Assembly (NCBI GenBank): GCA_963597395.1
Contig: CAVBPX010000002.1
Span: forward strand, 1-64,000
Source of the DNA: Hallerella sp963597395
GTDB taxonomy: Bacteria > Fibrobacterota > Fibrobacteria > Fibrobacterales > Fibrobacteraceae
Length of the DNA stretch: 64,000 bases
Direction: 5' to 3'
Part shown: positions 1 through 8,374 of the stretch, piece after piece
How the letters are laid out: every line of letters starts with the position of its first letter
Position numbering within the stretch: position 1 is the stretch's first letter
Position numbers and translations under genes: made by a program
Notes under the pieces: generated by a model
The model's database searches: none
What the model was told of the DNA's origin: nothing
Seen by the model: the letters and a program-made list of their open reading frames with translations, nothing else

Positions 1-1100
1 GAAATTCCCTCGGGCCGCGTGCAGAAGGCGACGCGCTTTCCGTCGGGGCTTATCGCCGGGTGGTAGGCGTCGAGCGTGTCCGAAATTTCGACGACGCTCA
101 GCGCGGAGCTCGCGAAGCGGACAAACCCGATGTTCCCCGTTTCGTCGTCCCGGAAGGCGAGCGTGCTCGCATACGTTCCGAGCTTTCTCTTCATATCGCG
201 GGAGGATGCCTTCACCGTGACGTGATAGTCCGAAGTCTTTCCGCCGTCCGGGGCGTAGTCCGGCGAGGAAATCGGGCCGCGCACAAGGCGGAACCCGACA
301 TAGTCCGCATACATCGAGGACGTCACCGTATAGACGTCGCCGCGGTTCTTGAGCGTGATGGCGGACGGAGAATTCCGGAAGCTTCCCCCCTTCACGACCC
401 GTTCGTTCAGGCCGTTGGGAGCCTCCCCGCCGACGTAGTCCGTCACCGCCGTATCGCCCAAATCCGAAAGGAAGTCCCCCGTCCACTCGAGGATGTTCCC
501 CGCCATGTCGCAAAGGCCGTAGCCGTTCTTTCCGGCGGTGCACACCGCGTGGGCCTCGTAGTCCGAGTTCCCGGAATTCCACGAGAGCCTTTCGGCGTCC
601 CAGCCTTTTTGGGCCGCAAAGACCCATTCCGCCTCGGTCGGAAGACGAAACCCCTCCGCGGAATAGTCGGCGACGAGGTTCTCGAGAAAGACGCACCGGC
701 CGTCCGCATCCTTCGAAAGGTCCGTATAGGAATAGACCGGGTCGAGCTTCAGCGAACGCGAAAGCGCGTTCGCATAAAGAACGGCGTCATACATCGTCAC
801 GCCGCTCACCGGAACGTCTTCCTTGCCCTCGTCGAAGGAGGTTCCCATGAGGCCGGCAAATTCCCCGAACGTCACCTCGTGCTCGCCCATGTAATAGTCG
901 TAGGAAAATCGCACCTTCAGGTTCGTCGCTTCGAGCGTCACCGTTTCGCCGCGGGCGGAAATTCTCCGGAAGCCCTCGTAGGAATCGTCGAGCCTCTTCG
1001 CCGAAGACGCCTCGTCCGCGCACGACACAAAAAATCCGACAAAAAAAGCAGCCAAAAGAAGAGCCCGTTTCCGGCTCCCGAAAAGCTTCAAAAAACTCAT
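1..1100 (-). CDS. FGE-sulfatase-domain / beta-propeller lipoprotein (partial, C-terminus outside window)
   Basis: Reading the minus strand from the ATG at 1098-1100 gives about 366 residues that run off the window edge. The N-terminus is a lipoprotein signal (hydrophobic run ending in FFVSC, Cys near residue 27). Residues ~70-270 form a formylglycine-generating-enzyme (SUMF1-like) fold: YYMGEHEVTFGEF, GFRLPTEAEWVFAA, GLCDMAGNILEWTGD and a closing GFRLVRG. After it comes YHPAISPDGKRVAFCT, a TolB/WD40-like propeller blade. This FGE-plus-propeller lipoprotein layout resembles a Fibrobacter paralogous family (TIGR02171, from memory); its function is unknown. FGE folds outside true FGE often lack oxidase activity and may bind ligands. 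It lies 9 bp after the preceding gene, so it is the last visible gene of a four-gene operon. Confidence 0.85.
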   Translation of the reverse strand, partial: MSFLKLFGSRKRALLLAAFFVGFFVSCADEASSAKRLDDSYEGFRRISARGETVTLEATNLKVRFSYDYYMGEHEVTFGEFAGLMGTSFDEGKEDVPVSGVTMYDAVLYANALSRSLKLDPVYSYTDLSKDADGRCVFLENLVADYSAEGFRLPTEAEWVFAAQKGWDAERLSWNSGNSDYEAHAVCTAGKNGYGLCDMAGNILEWTGDFLSDLGDTAVTDYVGGEAPNGLNERVVKGGSFRNSPSAITLKNRGDVYTVTSSMYADYVGFRLVRGPISSPDYAPDGGKTSDYHVTVKASSRDMKRKLGTYASTLAFRDDETGNIGFVRFASSALSVVEISDTLDAYHPAISPDGKRVAFCTRPEGI

Positions 1101-1109
1101 GCGGGCAAT

Positions 1110-2579
1110 TTAAAAATTATTTCTGCTGCGGTCAAAGACGGCGTAGAGGCTGTCGGCATAAACGGTTTCCCAGTCGGAATTTTTTTGCAGGGAAAGGGCC
1201 AGAGGATGCCACAGCGGAAAATAGCGGACAGGGAGCAACACGCGCCCAATCGAAAGCGAATCCGCCGCGGACAAAAAACTTTCCGGTTTTTGGGCGAATC
1301 CCAGATACGAGGCAAAAAAGGCGGAGTCCTTGAGAATAAAGCGCCCGTCCGCAAAGGTTTTTACGCCGGGAAGCGTCCACTCCAAATACCCGCCCGAACG
1401 GTCATCGTTAAAAAGCCTCTTGCCCGGCGCCATCGGACGACTTTTCATAAACGAAACGGCTCCCGCGGGGACCCTTTCCGCGGCAACGGATGTAAAGTTT
1501 CCGTCCCGAAAATAGGCGGGTACGCTCCGCGCAAAGGTGCCGAGCGTAAAGGCCAAAAGAAGGACCGCAAGAACGCTTCCGGGAATGCGACGCTTTGAAC
1601 AGAACTCCGAAATCGGCGAAACTTCAAACAAAAGAAACGCGAACGGAAAAACGAAAAGGCAAATGTTCCGCTCCGCGACAACGGCGAGAAAGGCGACGAC
1701 AAAAATCCAGGCCTTGCGAAAGAGACTTTCCGAATTTTTGTTTTGCAACAAAAGAATTAGCGAAAGGATCACCGCGAAAAAAAGTCCGGCCGTCAAAAGT
1801 TCGCTTTCGCCGGAGAGCATCAGGGAAAGCGGCGAGCGGTTTTCGGCAATTTCACGCGAAAAGATTTTGGCCGCGGAACTTCCGCCGAGAAGCCTGTCCA
1901 ACAATCCGAACGGATACAGAAAAAGCCTCGGCCCGTCCACGTGCCAAAGCGGAACGCTCAAAAGAAGAAGGAACCAGACACCGTTTCGAATTTTTCTTTT
2001 GCGCGGAAGCCTTTCAAAGGAAAACGCAAGGGCAAAAAAGGAGAGCGCAAACCCAAGCGGAAAAAGTCCCTGGCTCCGCACCCAAAGCCATTCGAGTCCG
2101 AGGAGAAAAACGGCGGAAAGCCCAAAGCGCACCGACCTTTTTTTTTCGAGTTCCGGCAAAAGATTCCAAAAGAGGCCGAGAAAAAGCATCGACAAAAAGA
2201 CGGGACGGCATTCAAACGCATAGCGCGTCAAAAACGCAAACGCGACGACGAGGGAAAACTCGACAAGGCGAAGGGGGCGCCGCACGGGAAGCACCCAGAG
2301 AAAGGCGACGACGCCCCACAAAAAAGCCTTGAGAACCACAAGCCCAAGCGCCCCGAAATGCGCAAAAATAAAATGCACGAAGACTTCAAAAAACAGATGC
2401 ACGTTGATCCACGGCGTGCGCGAAGGCGTCGAGCAAAAAGGATCGACATGGGAAAGACCGTTCGAAAAAAAGTCCCGGGCCGCGGCAAGATGCCACCAGA
2501 TGTCCGAATCCGTCAGCGGAAAAAAGGCAAAGACCGCGACGCAAAGCGCAAAAAGAATTTTCGGAAAAAGATTTTTCAC
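1110..2579 (-). CDS. polytopic membrane protein, GT-C glycosyltransferase-like
   Basis: A 489-residue protein with roughly ten hydrophobic segments. The first external loop reads TDSDIWWHLAAARDFFSNG then DPFCSTPSRTPWINVHLFFEV. Such acidic, Trp-rich first loops are typical of GT-C-fold lipid-linked glycosyltransferases and related PMT-like proteins; assignment to a named family is inference. The C-terminal ~100 residues (NDDRSGGYLEWTLPGVKTFADGRFIL) look soluble and periplasmic, as in that group. The start is GTG at 2577-2579, overlapping the upstream TGA stop (GTGA), which implies translational coupling. It may handle a polyprenyl-linked sugar in the same pathway as the SGNH acyltransferase-like lipoprotein two genes upstream. 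Confidence 0.75.
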   Translation of the reverse strand: MKNLFPKILFALCVAVFAFFPLTDSDIWWHLAAARDFFSNGLSHVDPFCSTPSRTPWINVHLFFEVFVHFIFAHFGALGLVVLKAFLWGVVAFLWVLPVRRPLRLVEFSLVVAFAFLTRYAFECRPVFLSMLFLGLFWNLLPELEKKRSVRFGLSAVFLLGLEWLWVRSQGLFPLGFALSFFALAFSFERLPRKRKIRNGVWFLLLLSVPLWHVDGPRLFLYPFGLLDRLLGGSSAAKIFSREIAENRSPLSLMLSGESELLTAGLFFAVILSLILLLQNKNSESLFRKAWIFVVAFLAVVAERNICLFVFPFAFLLFEVSPISEFCSKRRIPGSVLAVLLLAFTLGTFARSVPAYFRDGNFTSVAAERVPAGAVSFMKSRPMAPGKRLFNDDRSGGYLEWTLPGVKTFADGRFILKDSAFFASYLGFAQKPESFLSAADSLSIGRVLLPVRYFPLWHPLALSLQKNSDWETVYADSLYAVFDRSRNNF

Positions 2580-3304
2580 TTTTCCTTTTCGTCGCGTTCC
2601 AGTTTTTTCAGTGCAATGAGGCGGTTCGCTTCGATGCCGGGATAGGCCGGGAAGAATTCGCCCGCAATTTTATACCAGCCGAGCGCGCGTTCGGGTTCGC
2701 TTTCGAGTACAACGTTTCCCATGTTGAAAGCGACCAGTCCGAGGAACTGCTTGCGGTAGAGCGGTTCAAACTCGTAGCCCGTCCACGGTCCCGCCGCGTA
2801 TTTCTTTCGGTATTCCTCGTCGGTGTAGGAATATCCGGACCGGTTGGGTTCCAAATTTTTTCCGTTGACGCGAAAAAAGATGTGCCCCGGCAAAAGAACG
2901 GCATCAATGCGAACGCCGCGGGCTTCTTCGAGCATCAGGGCAAGCCATGTGATGCCGACGCATCCGGAGACGCCCGACTTGAGAATTTTCCGGGGGAAAA
3001 TCGCCGCGGGAATGTTCACGCCTTCCTGCCCGATAAAACGCAGCTTCCAATGTTTCCAAAAGAGCCGCCTGACGGATTCGACCGTATCGGTTCCGCTGGC
3101 GAGAAGACTGTCAAAATAGGCAAGGCCGAACGTCCACGCCGGGACCGAATCCATGCAGCCCGGTTCGCGCCCCTCGAACGTACAGGCGGCATCCCGGAGC
3201 GAAACGGCCTTGTCCTTTCCTTCAAAGACAAGAGCTACGGCCGTCGCGCAAATGACCACGGCGAAAAAGAAAATGACCGTTTTTTTGGACTTAGTGAATT
3301 GCAT
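2576..3304 (-). CDS. membrane-anchored transglutaminase-like protein (SirB1-type core)
   Basis: 242 residues with one N-terminal membrane segment (residues ~9-27). The middle carries SGCVGITWLALMLEEARGV, then VLLPGHIFFRV, then LEPNRSGYSY, matching the Cys-His-Asp/Glu order of transglutaminase-like domains, closest in feel to the SirB1/transglut_core2 group. The C-terminus (ALGWYKIAGEFFPAYPGIEANRLIALKKLE) looks like a TPR-type helix pair, also common in that group. Catalysis is not certain, because SirB1-type proteins are poorly characterised. The start codon has GGAG 4 nt upstream and lies inside the end of the preceding gene (overlap 3291-3304). Its position in the operon suggests work on the periplasmic face of the inner membrane. 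Confidence 0.75.
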   Translation of the reverse strand: MQFTKSKKTVIFFFAVVICATAVALVFEGKDKAVSLRDAACTFEGREPGCMDSVPAWTFGLAYFDSLLASGTDTVESVRRLFWKHWKLRFIGQEGVNIPAAIFPRKILKSGVSGCVGITWLALMLEEARGVRIDAVLLPGHIFFRVNGKNLEPNRSGYSYTDEEYRKKYAAGPWTGYEFEPLYRKQFLGLVAFNMGNVVLESEPERALGWYKIAGEFFPAYPGIEANRLIALKKLERDEKEK

Positions 3305-5189
3305 CCCACTCCAGTGGCGACTGCCAAAAATCCCGCATCGTCATCATATAGATGACAAGGCGTTTTGACGAAAGCGTTTTTTTGTCACGCACGACGCGGT
3401 GACGGACGCCCGGTCCGCCGCCCCAGCTGGTGATGACCTGCACATCCAGCCCCGTTGCAAAAGCGAGAAGCGATCCCGGTCCGCCGGACTTTCCGTCAAC
3501 GGACTCGAAGACCCCCGTAAAGGAATCCCCCATCAAAAGAATCGGACTGTCCTTGCCGCCGACATAAGGCTTTCCGTCGCGGTAAACTTTTTTGACGGCG
3601 AGCGTTTCCGGTGAAAAGGCGCCCTGCTCCCTCCCGGGCAGCTGAACCACCAGGTCGCCTTCGCGGAGAACCGTCGTGTCGCGCATTTCGAGCGTCCCGG
3701 GACGAGCGCCCGAAGACGCATACCAGTCGTAGGAGGTCACCTTTTCGGCCAGGACTTCCATTGCGGCGAGAAGACCGGGGAGCGCCCAGTGCGTATCCGT
3801 CTTTTCAAACGAAAAGGCGTTTTCGTCATCGCCCGCGCGAGCGGCCCGAAGCGCCGGGAAAATGTCCAGAACGTCCAACCCCGAAGCGAGCATTTTCCGC
3901 ACAAAGTCACGGCCCGCCACATCCACGCAAAGCGTATCCGGGGTGCCGGAAACGAGCCTCTCCGCATAAACCGCTTCCTTTGTCGGGACGGGAACAATCA
4001 AAAGCTGGATTTGCAGACTGTCCAAAAAACGCTTCAGTTCGAGAAGGCGCGGGAGCGGATTGTGTAAGCTGTCCTGCGCCGTAAAGTCCGCGGCGAGGAG
4101 GGAATTCGCATTGCGACGGAACCAGAGCATTCCGCCAGTACTCCAGGCATTCTGGTCCTTTGGGAGCGAATCCAGCGTGCGGGAAAGTCCGGCGCGGAAC
4201 GCTTCCGTTTCGGGCGTCTCCGGGCATGCGCCCTGCAAGGCTTCGAGCGCGCCGAGCCTCCAACCGGAAGCCGTATCCGTTTGACGCACAAATTTGCCGT
4301 CCGCAGACGTTAAAGTTTCCGCATCCAAGGGAACGGTCCGGAAAGCGGGAACGTCAAAGGCCATCCAGAGCGGGCTTCCCAACGGGTTTCCGCGCATCAC
4401 AAAGAAGGGCCGCTTCCCGTAAAAATTCCCGTCGGACGGCAAAGGTTCCAGGTCCGTATTGAAGGACGGATACCAGTAGGCGGCAAGCGCGCGGGCCCAG
4501 TCGAGGGAAGCTTCCCGGGAAAGCGTTTCCGTCGTATAGGTTCGGTAGGCGGAAATTTCGGATTCGGTCGGACGGCGGGCGAGCCTTGCCCAAAACGTCG
4601 AAAGCCCGGTCCACTTCCGCGGATGGACTTCCACCCACCAAAAGGCCCCGGTCGAATCTTCCGCAAGAGTCAAAACTTCCACTTTCTGAAAATCCGCAAA
4701 GACGTTCGGCTGTCCCCATTTGACGCCTTCGGCTTTTCGAAGTTCGGACGAAAGGGAATCCCCGGCGGAATTTGCAAAAAGATACTTTGTAAAAGGCTCC
4801 CAGGCGAGCGGTTCGCGCATCCGGAAATTTTCCGGCTCCATAAAGAGGAGGCTGTCGAACATCGGGAACGGGTAGTCCTTTTTGTCGCATACAACGGGCG
4901 AAGCGTTTTCGGGAAGTTCCGACTTCCCCGCTTCCCGAACCGGATTTCTGTAATACATGGCAAAGTCGAGAGCGGCACGTGTCGGAAGCCGCAAGGAATC
5001 CCCGGCAAAAAGCGTCCGGATTTCGACACCGGGAGCGACCGAATCGCGCACAAAACCGTTCGAAGTCTTCGCCGAAGTTTTAACCAGCAAGGGTTTGGAC
5101 TTTTCGACCGATTTGACAGGCGCGGAAACGCACCCAAAAAGCAGAGCGGACAAAAAAAGACAAAGGGTCGCATTCCAAAAATTTTTCAC
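3291..5189 (-). CDS. AlgX/AlgJ-like SGNH-fold lipoprotein (putative O-acyltransferase/esterase)
   Basis: About 632 residues, starting with a lipoprotein signal (LFLSALLFGC). The C-terminal half has the AlgX/AlgJ/DHHW arrangement: KTDTHWALPGL supplies the Asp-x-His pair and LLMGDSFTGVFE the nucleophile Ser in a GDS motif. In alginate and related polysaccharide export, AlgX-type enzymes move acetyl groups onto periplasmic polymer, usually with an MBOAT partner; no MBOAT gene is seen here. The N-terminal ~300 residues are not recognised. I chose the GTG at 5187-5189 (signal begins MKNFWNATLCLF); a TTG three codons upstream (5198) is also possible. It is the first gene of a four-gene overlapping operon running to the window edge. 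Family confident, substrate unknown. Confidence 0.78.
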   Translation of the reverse strand: MKNFWNATLCLFLSALLFGCVSAPVKSVEKSKPLLVKTSAKTSNGFVRDSVAPGVEIRTLFAGDSLRLPTRAALDFAMYYRNPVREAGKSELPENASPVVCDKKDYPFPMFDSLLFMEPENFRMREPLAWEPFTKYLFANSAGDSLSSELRKAEGVKWGQPNVFADFQKVEVLTLAEDSTGAFWWVEVHPRKWTGLSTFWARLARRPTESEISAYRTYTTETLSREASLDWARALAAYWYPSFNTDLEPLPSDGNFYGKRPFFVMRGNPLGSPLWMAFDVPAFRTVPLDAETLTSADGKFVRQTDTASGWRLGALEALQGACPETPETEAFRAGLSRTLDSLPKDQNAWSTGGMLWFRRNANSLLAADFTAQDSLHNPLPRLLELKRFLDSLQIQLLIVPVPTKEAVYAERLVSGTPDTLCVDVAGRDFVRKMLASGLDVLDIFPALRAARAGDDENAFSFEKTDTHWALPGLLAAMEVLAEKVTSYDWYASSGARPGTLEMRDTTVLREGDLVVQLPGREQGAFSPETLAVKKVYRDGKPYVGGKDSPILLMGDSFTGVFESVDGKSGGPGSLLAFATGLDVQVITSWGGGPGVRHRVVRDKKTLSSKRLVIYMMTMRDFWQSPLEWDAIH

Positions 5190-5232
5190 AGTCTCCAAGT
5201 TAGAAAAGTAAATTCCGGGGCCGGATGTTTTC

Positions 5233-5238
5233 TAAATT
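5233..5238 (+). promoter_or_regulatory. putative -10 element of aguB (leaderless)
   Basis: TAAATT followed by 7 nt and then the ATG at 5246. No Shine-Dalgarno lies between. This box also argues for the 5246 start over an upstream in-frame ATG at 5225. Confidence 0.45.
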
Positions 5239-5245
5239 TTTGGAC

Positions 5246-6112
5246 ATGAAAAACATCCGTACGGCGACCCTCCAGGGAAAATGGCTCGGAAGCGCACAGG
5301 CGACCAACGCCTGGTATCTTTCCGAAGCGAAAAAGCTCCAAAATTCCGGGATAGACCTTCTCGTTTTGCCCGAACTTTGCCACACGCCCTACTTTCCGAT
5401 AGTCGAAAGCGAAAAAGGCTTTAACTTTGCCATCGAAAAAAGCGACGCGATGATTTCGGAATGGCAAAAGGCAGCCAAGGACCTGCACGCGGTCGTCGTC
5501 TTCCCGTTTTTCGAAAAGCGCGCCCGGGGCATCTACTACAACAGCGCCTATGTTTTTGAGCGCGACGGAAGCATCGCGGGCCTCTACCGCAAAAGCCACA
5601 TTCCGGACGATCCGGGATTTTACGAAAAGTACTACTTTGCACCGGGCGACACGGGATTTGAACCGGTCAGAACTTCCGCCGGGACGCTCGGAATCCTCAT
5701 CTGCTGGGACCAGTGGTTTCCCGAAGCGGCCCGCATCGAATCCATCAAGGGCGCGGACGTTCTCATCTACCCGACGGCCATCGGCTGGGACAAAAAGGAA
5801 CCGGAGAGTCTCTACGGGCGCCAAAAGGAAAGCTGGATGACCGTCATGCGCGGACATGCAATCGCAAACCGCGTCTTCGTCCTCGCCGCAAACCGAACAG
5901 GAACGGAAGGCGACCTCACGTTCTGGGGGCATTCCTTCGTCGCCGCGCCCGACGGCTACGTGCAAAAGGAACTGGGGACGGAATTTTGCGGAGCGTCCGT
6001 CACGGACCTGGACATGTCCGAAATCGAGTTCAATCGCAGATGGTGGCCGCACTTTCGGGACCGCCGCACGGACCTCTACAAAGACATTCTCAAAACCTGG
6101 GACACGCCATGA
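5246..6112 (+). CDS. aguB: N-carbamoylputrescine amidohydrolase
   Basis: A carbon-nitrogen hydrolase (nitrilase superfamily) of 288 residues that removes the carbamoyl group from N-carbamoylputrescine to give putrescine, CO2 and ammonia. The Glu-Lys-Cys triad is visible: PELCHTPYF (Glu ~43), LYRKSHIPD (Lys ~120) and GILICWDQWFPE (Cys ~159). YRKSHIPDDPGFYEKYYFAPGD is highly typical of AguB rather than other nitrilases. Translation from ATG 5225 would add MFSKFLD, which does not look like the family; the -10-like box at 5233-5238 supports 5246. The stop overlaps the next ATG (ATGA), coupling it to aguA. Confidence 0.93.
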   Translation: MKNIRTATLQGKWLGSAQATNAWYLSEAKKLQNSGIDLLVLPELCHTPYFPIVESEKGFNFAIEKSDAMISEWQKAAKDLHAVVVFPFFEKRARGIYYNSAYVFERDGSIAGLYRKSHIPDDPGFYEKYYFAPGDTGFEPVRTSAGTLGILICWDQWFPEAARIESIKGADVLIYPTAIGWDKKEPESLYGRQKESWMTVMRGHAIANRVFVLAANRTGTEGDLTFWGHSFVAAPDGYVQKELGTEFCGASVTDLDMSEIEFNRRWWPHFRDRRTDLYKDILKTWDTP

Positions 6113-7119
6113 TTCTCCGTTACCCCGCCGAATGGGAAGTTCAAAAATCCGTCTGGCTCGCCTTTCCGCACAACGAAACCAACTGGCAGGGCGAAAACCG
6201 CGCACGCATTTTCGAATTTTATTACAAATTAATCGAGATCGTTTCCGGATTCGAACAGGCGAACGTCCTGGTCCCGGAAGATTTCAGGCTCCCCGCCGAC
6301 AAAAAAAGGCTTTTTTCAAAAGCCCCGTTCAAGCCGAAGTTTATCAAAATGCAGACGGACGACATCTGGATTCGGGACTACGGGCCGTTTTTCACCTACA
6401 ACGACAAGGGCCGCGAAAAGATCGTACAGTTCGTTTTTAACGCCTGGGGCGAAAAGTTTCCGCCGTGGGAAAACGACGCCGAAATTCCACAGCGAATCGC
6501 CAAAAAGAAAAAACTCGCCGTCAAAAAATTTCCGTACATTCTCGAAGGCGGAGCGATTGAAGTCAACGGGGACGGTCTCGGCATCACGACCCTTCCCTGC
6601 CTCGTCGGAAAAAACCGGAATTCCAAATCCGAACTGAAGCACGTCACGTCCGCCATTTGCGCGGCTCTCGGCCTAAGGGATCTGCTCGTTCTTCCCGACG
6701 GGCTTTGCGGCGACCACACGGACGGCCACATCGATAACGTCGCCCGATTCGTTTCCAAGACGCGCATCGCCGTCGCCTGGGAAGAAAACCGCTCCGCTCC
6801 CAACTTCGACCGCCTTCTCCGCAACCGGACAATTCTCGAAACGTGGATAAAAAGGCACTACGGCAAAGAAGCCGCGGTCGATAACGTCCAGATTCCAACG
6901 CAAAAAAAGCTCGGACGGTCAACGCTCCCGGCGTCCTACATGAACTTTATTTTCTTGAACGGGGCAATCGTCTATCCCCGCTACGAGGAACCTTTCGACT
7001 CAAAGGCCGAAGCCTACTTCAAGAAAGTCTTCCCGGGCCGTAAAATCATCGGCATGGACTGTTCGCCGATTATCCGCGAAGGCGGAAGCCTTCACTGCGC
7101 AAGCAAACAGGAAAACTAG
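6109..7119 (+). CDS. aguA: agmatine deiminase
   Basis: 336 residues of the peptidylarginine-deiminase-fold family that hydrolyses agmatine to N-carbamoylputrescine. Family motifs run in order: LAFPHNETNW at the N-terminus, DDIWIRDYGPFF, EGGAIEVNGDG, GDHTDGHIDNVARFV (catalytic His) and GGSLHCASKQEN with the catalytic Cys near residue 329, close to the C-terminus as expected. Length is in the usual range. The ATG overlaps the aguB stop. With aguB it makes a complete agmatine-to-putrescine route; no arginine decarboxylase is in the window. Its 3' end overlaps the 3' end of the convergent RNase H gene by 4 bp. Confidence 0.95.
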   Translation: MILRYPAEWEVQKSVWLAFPHNETNWQGENRARIFEFYYKLIEIVSGFEQANVLVPEDFRLPADKKRLFSKAPFKPKFIKMQTDDIWIRDYGPFFTYNDKGREKIVQFVFNAWGEKFPPWENDAEIPQRIAKKKKLAVKKFPYILEGGAIEVNGDGLGITTLPCLVGKNRNSKSELKHVTSAICAALGLRDLLVLPDGLCGDHTDGHIDNVARFVSKTRIAVAWEENRSAPNFDRLLRNRTILETWIKRHYGKEAAVDNVQIPTQKKLGRSTLPASYMNFIFLNGAIVYPRYEEPFDSKAEAYFKKVFPGRKIIGMDCSPIIREGGSLHCASKQEN

Positions 7120-7751
7120 CCGAAGAGATCGAGCGACCCGCCGGGCGGGGGCATCTTGGGGAGCTCGGATTTGGAAGCCTTGGCATCGGCTATCGCCTTT
7201 TTGGCCCGCTCATCGACAATCTCGTTCCATTTGACGCCCGAATGCGCGGGAACCTTTTCGAACCTGGCATCCGGATATTTTTGAACGGCATCCCTATAGC
7301 GGATTGCAACGGGCTTCAATGCTTTCCAGTCCCCTTTCGCCCACCGCGCGATGCCCTCGTAGTCATGACAAATCACTCCGTCCTTTCCCGAGCGCGCAAG
7401 CCAGGCGAGAGCGCGGAGGGACGCCGTGAGTTCGCCGTCAATGTTGCGGCTTTCCGCCGGATAGTCCGTAACGCCGCTTTCCGAAGCTATCTCCTTATCG
7501 TTTTCGACCGCCACAAAGGCCCACCCCGCGCGGTCAAAGTCCGGAGAAAACGAACCATCCACATAAATGCGAAGCCCTTTCGGCTCTTCGGCCGAGATTC
7601 CCGAAATCCAGGCATTCGCCTCTTCCATCGAAGCAAACGATTTGAATCGGCAGTTCCTTACGCCGTGTGAAAGTTTTTCGCACTCCGGCCAGGAAGTGAC
7701 AATTTTTTGGCCGGACGGGGACTTTATCGCATAGAATTTCGTTTTACTCAT
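7116..7751 (-). CDS. rnhA: ribonuclease HI with N-terminal viroplasmin-like domain
   Basis: 211 residues. Residues ~4-50 (KFYAIKSPSGQKIVTSWPEC...FKSFASMEEANAWI) form the caulimovirus viroplasmin-like RNA/DNA-hybrid-binding domain typical of eukaryotic-type RNase H1. Residues ~60-195 are the RNase H fold with the acidic residues YVDGS, NIDGELTA, CHDYEGIA and IVDERAKKA. It removes RNA from RNA-DNA hybrids (R-loops, primers). The C-terminal tail is Pro/Gly-rich and ends LDLFG. The ATG is preceded by TAAATT and 7 nt without a Shine-Dalgarno, so the transcript may be leaderless. It is divergent from the next gene. Confidence 0.92.
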   Translation of the reverse strand: MSKTKFYAIKSPSGQKIVTSWPECEKLSHGVRNCRFKSFASMEEANAWISGISAEEPKGLRIYVDGSFSPDFDRAGWAFVAVENDKEIASESGVTDYPAESRNIDGELTASLRALAWLARSGKDGVICHDYEGIARWAKGDWKALKPVAIRYRDAVQKYPDARFEKVPAHSGVKWNEIVDERAKKAIADAKASKSELPKMPPPGGSLDLFG

Positions 7752-7758
7752 CGGCGAA

Positions 7759-7764
7759 AATTTA
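7759..7764 (-). promoter_or_regulatory. putative -10 element of rnhA (leaderless)
   Basis: On the minus strand TAAATT, then 7 nt, then the ATG at 7751. It overlaps TATATT on the plus strand (7763-7768), which could serve the divergent gene, so the two promoters would share this AT-rich core. Confidence 0.45.
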
Positions 7765-7795
7765 TATTTTGAACGCCTACAAACGGAGACAACGC

Positions 7796-8374
7796 TTGAA
7801 ACCTTCGCCCTATTTTGCCGACACCTTCCGATACTTCTTCATGAGGTTTCGTTCAAGGGAGTCGCTTTTCCGCTGGTTTGTCAGGCGCGCCGGGGATTCG
7901 AGCGAACCGTTCCGCTACCCGATAGACTTCAGGTCGCTCCGGGGGCTGCTCGTCATTTTGCCCGAACTTCCAGACGAAATTTTCGCCTATTCGACGTTCC
8001 TGAAAACGCTCGAAAAGCTTCGGATTCCGGGGACTCTCCTCCTTGCGAACAAGCGCAGCGAAGAACCTCTCGAAAAGCTCGGCGTCCGCACCGAAACGCT
8101 CTATTACACGGGAGCGGGCTGCCGCTACGGCGAAAGCGAATTTCAAAAAATCCGGGCGATTCTCCGCGAAAGGCATTTTACGGCGAGCCTCTACCTCGAA
8201 CCGAAGCACATTTTTCAGCTGCTCTACCTCGCCAAGGACTGCGGGGCCGCCTACCGGTTCGGCTTCAGTTCCGAGGAGCTCTTTCCGCTGCTCAATCTGA
8301 GCCTCGTCGCCGGGAACGCGTCCGAAAGCCGCGCCGAATTTTTGACGGGCCTTTTGGCCGGAACCCCGAAATGA
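7796..8374 (+). CDS. GT9-like (heptosyltransferase-like) N-domain protein, function unknown
   Basis: 192 residues if started at the TTG at 7796, which has GGAG 7 nt upstream (7785-7788); an in-frame TTG at 7769 is less likely. The protein has DFRSLRGLLVILPELPDEIFAYSTFLKTLEKL followed by a second Rossmann-like block (IRAILRERHFTASLYLEPKHIFQLLYLAKDCGAAYRFGFSSEELFPLLNLSL). This spacing resembles the N-terminal half of family 9 glycosyltransferases, but there is no second nucleotide-sugar-binding domain, so it may be a truncated or repurposed enzyme. It overlaps the next gene by ATGA, so they are co-expressed. Real gene: likely. GT9 relation: a guess from pattern. Confidence 0.7.
   Translation: MKPSPYFADTFRYFFMRFRSRESLFRWFVRRAGDSSEPFRYPIDFRSLRGLLVILPELPDEIFAYSTFLKTLEKLRIPGTLLLANKRSEEPLEKLGVRTETLYYTGAGCRYGESEFQKIRAILRERHFTASLYLEPKHIFQLLYLAKDCGAAYRFGFSSEELFPLLNLSLVAGNASESRAEFLTGLLAGTPK

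Noticed and set aside
60..1598. 512-codon plus-strand open frame
   Set aside because: Arg/Lys-rich text without motifs, antisense to the FGE lipoprotein and the membrane protein; produced by the GC-rich codon pattern.
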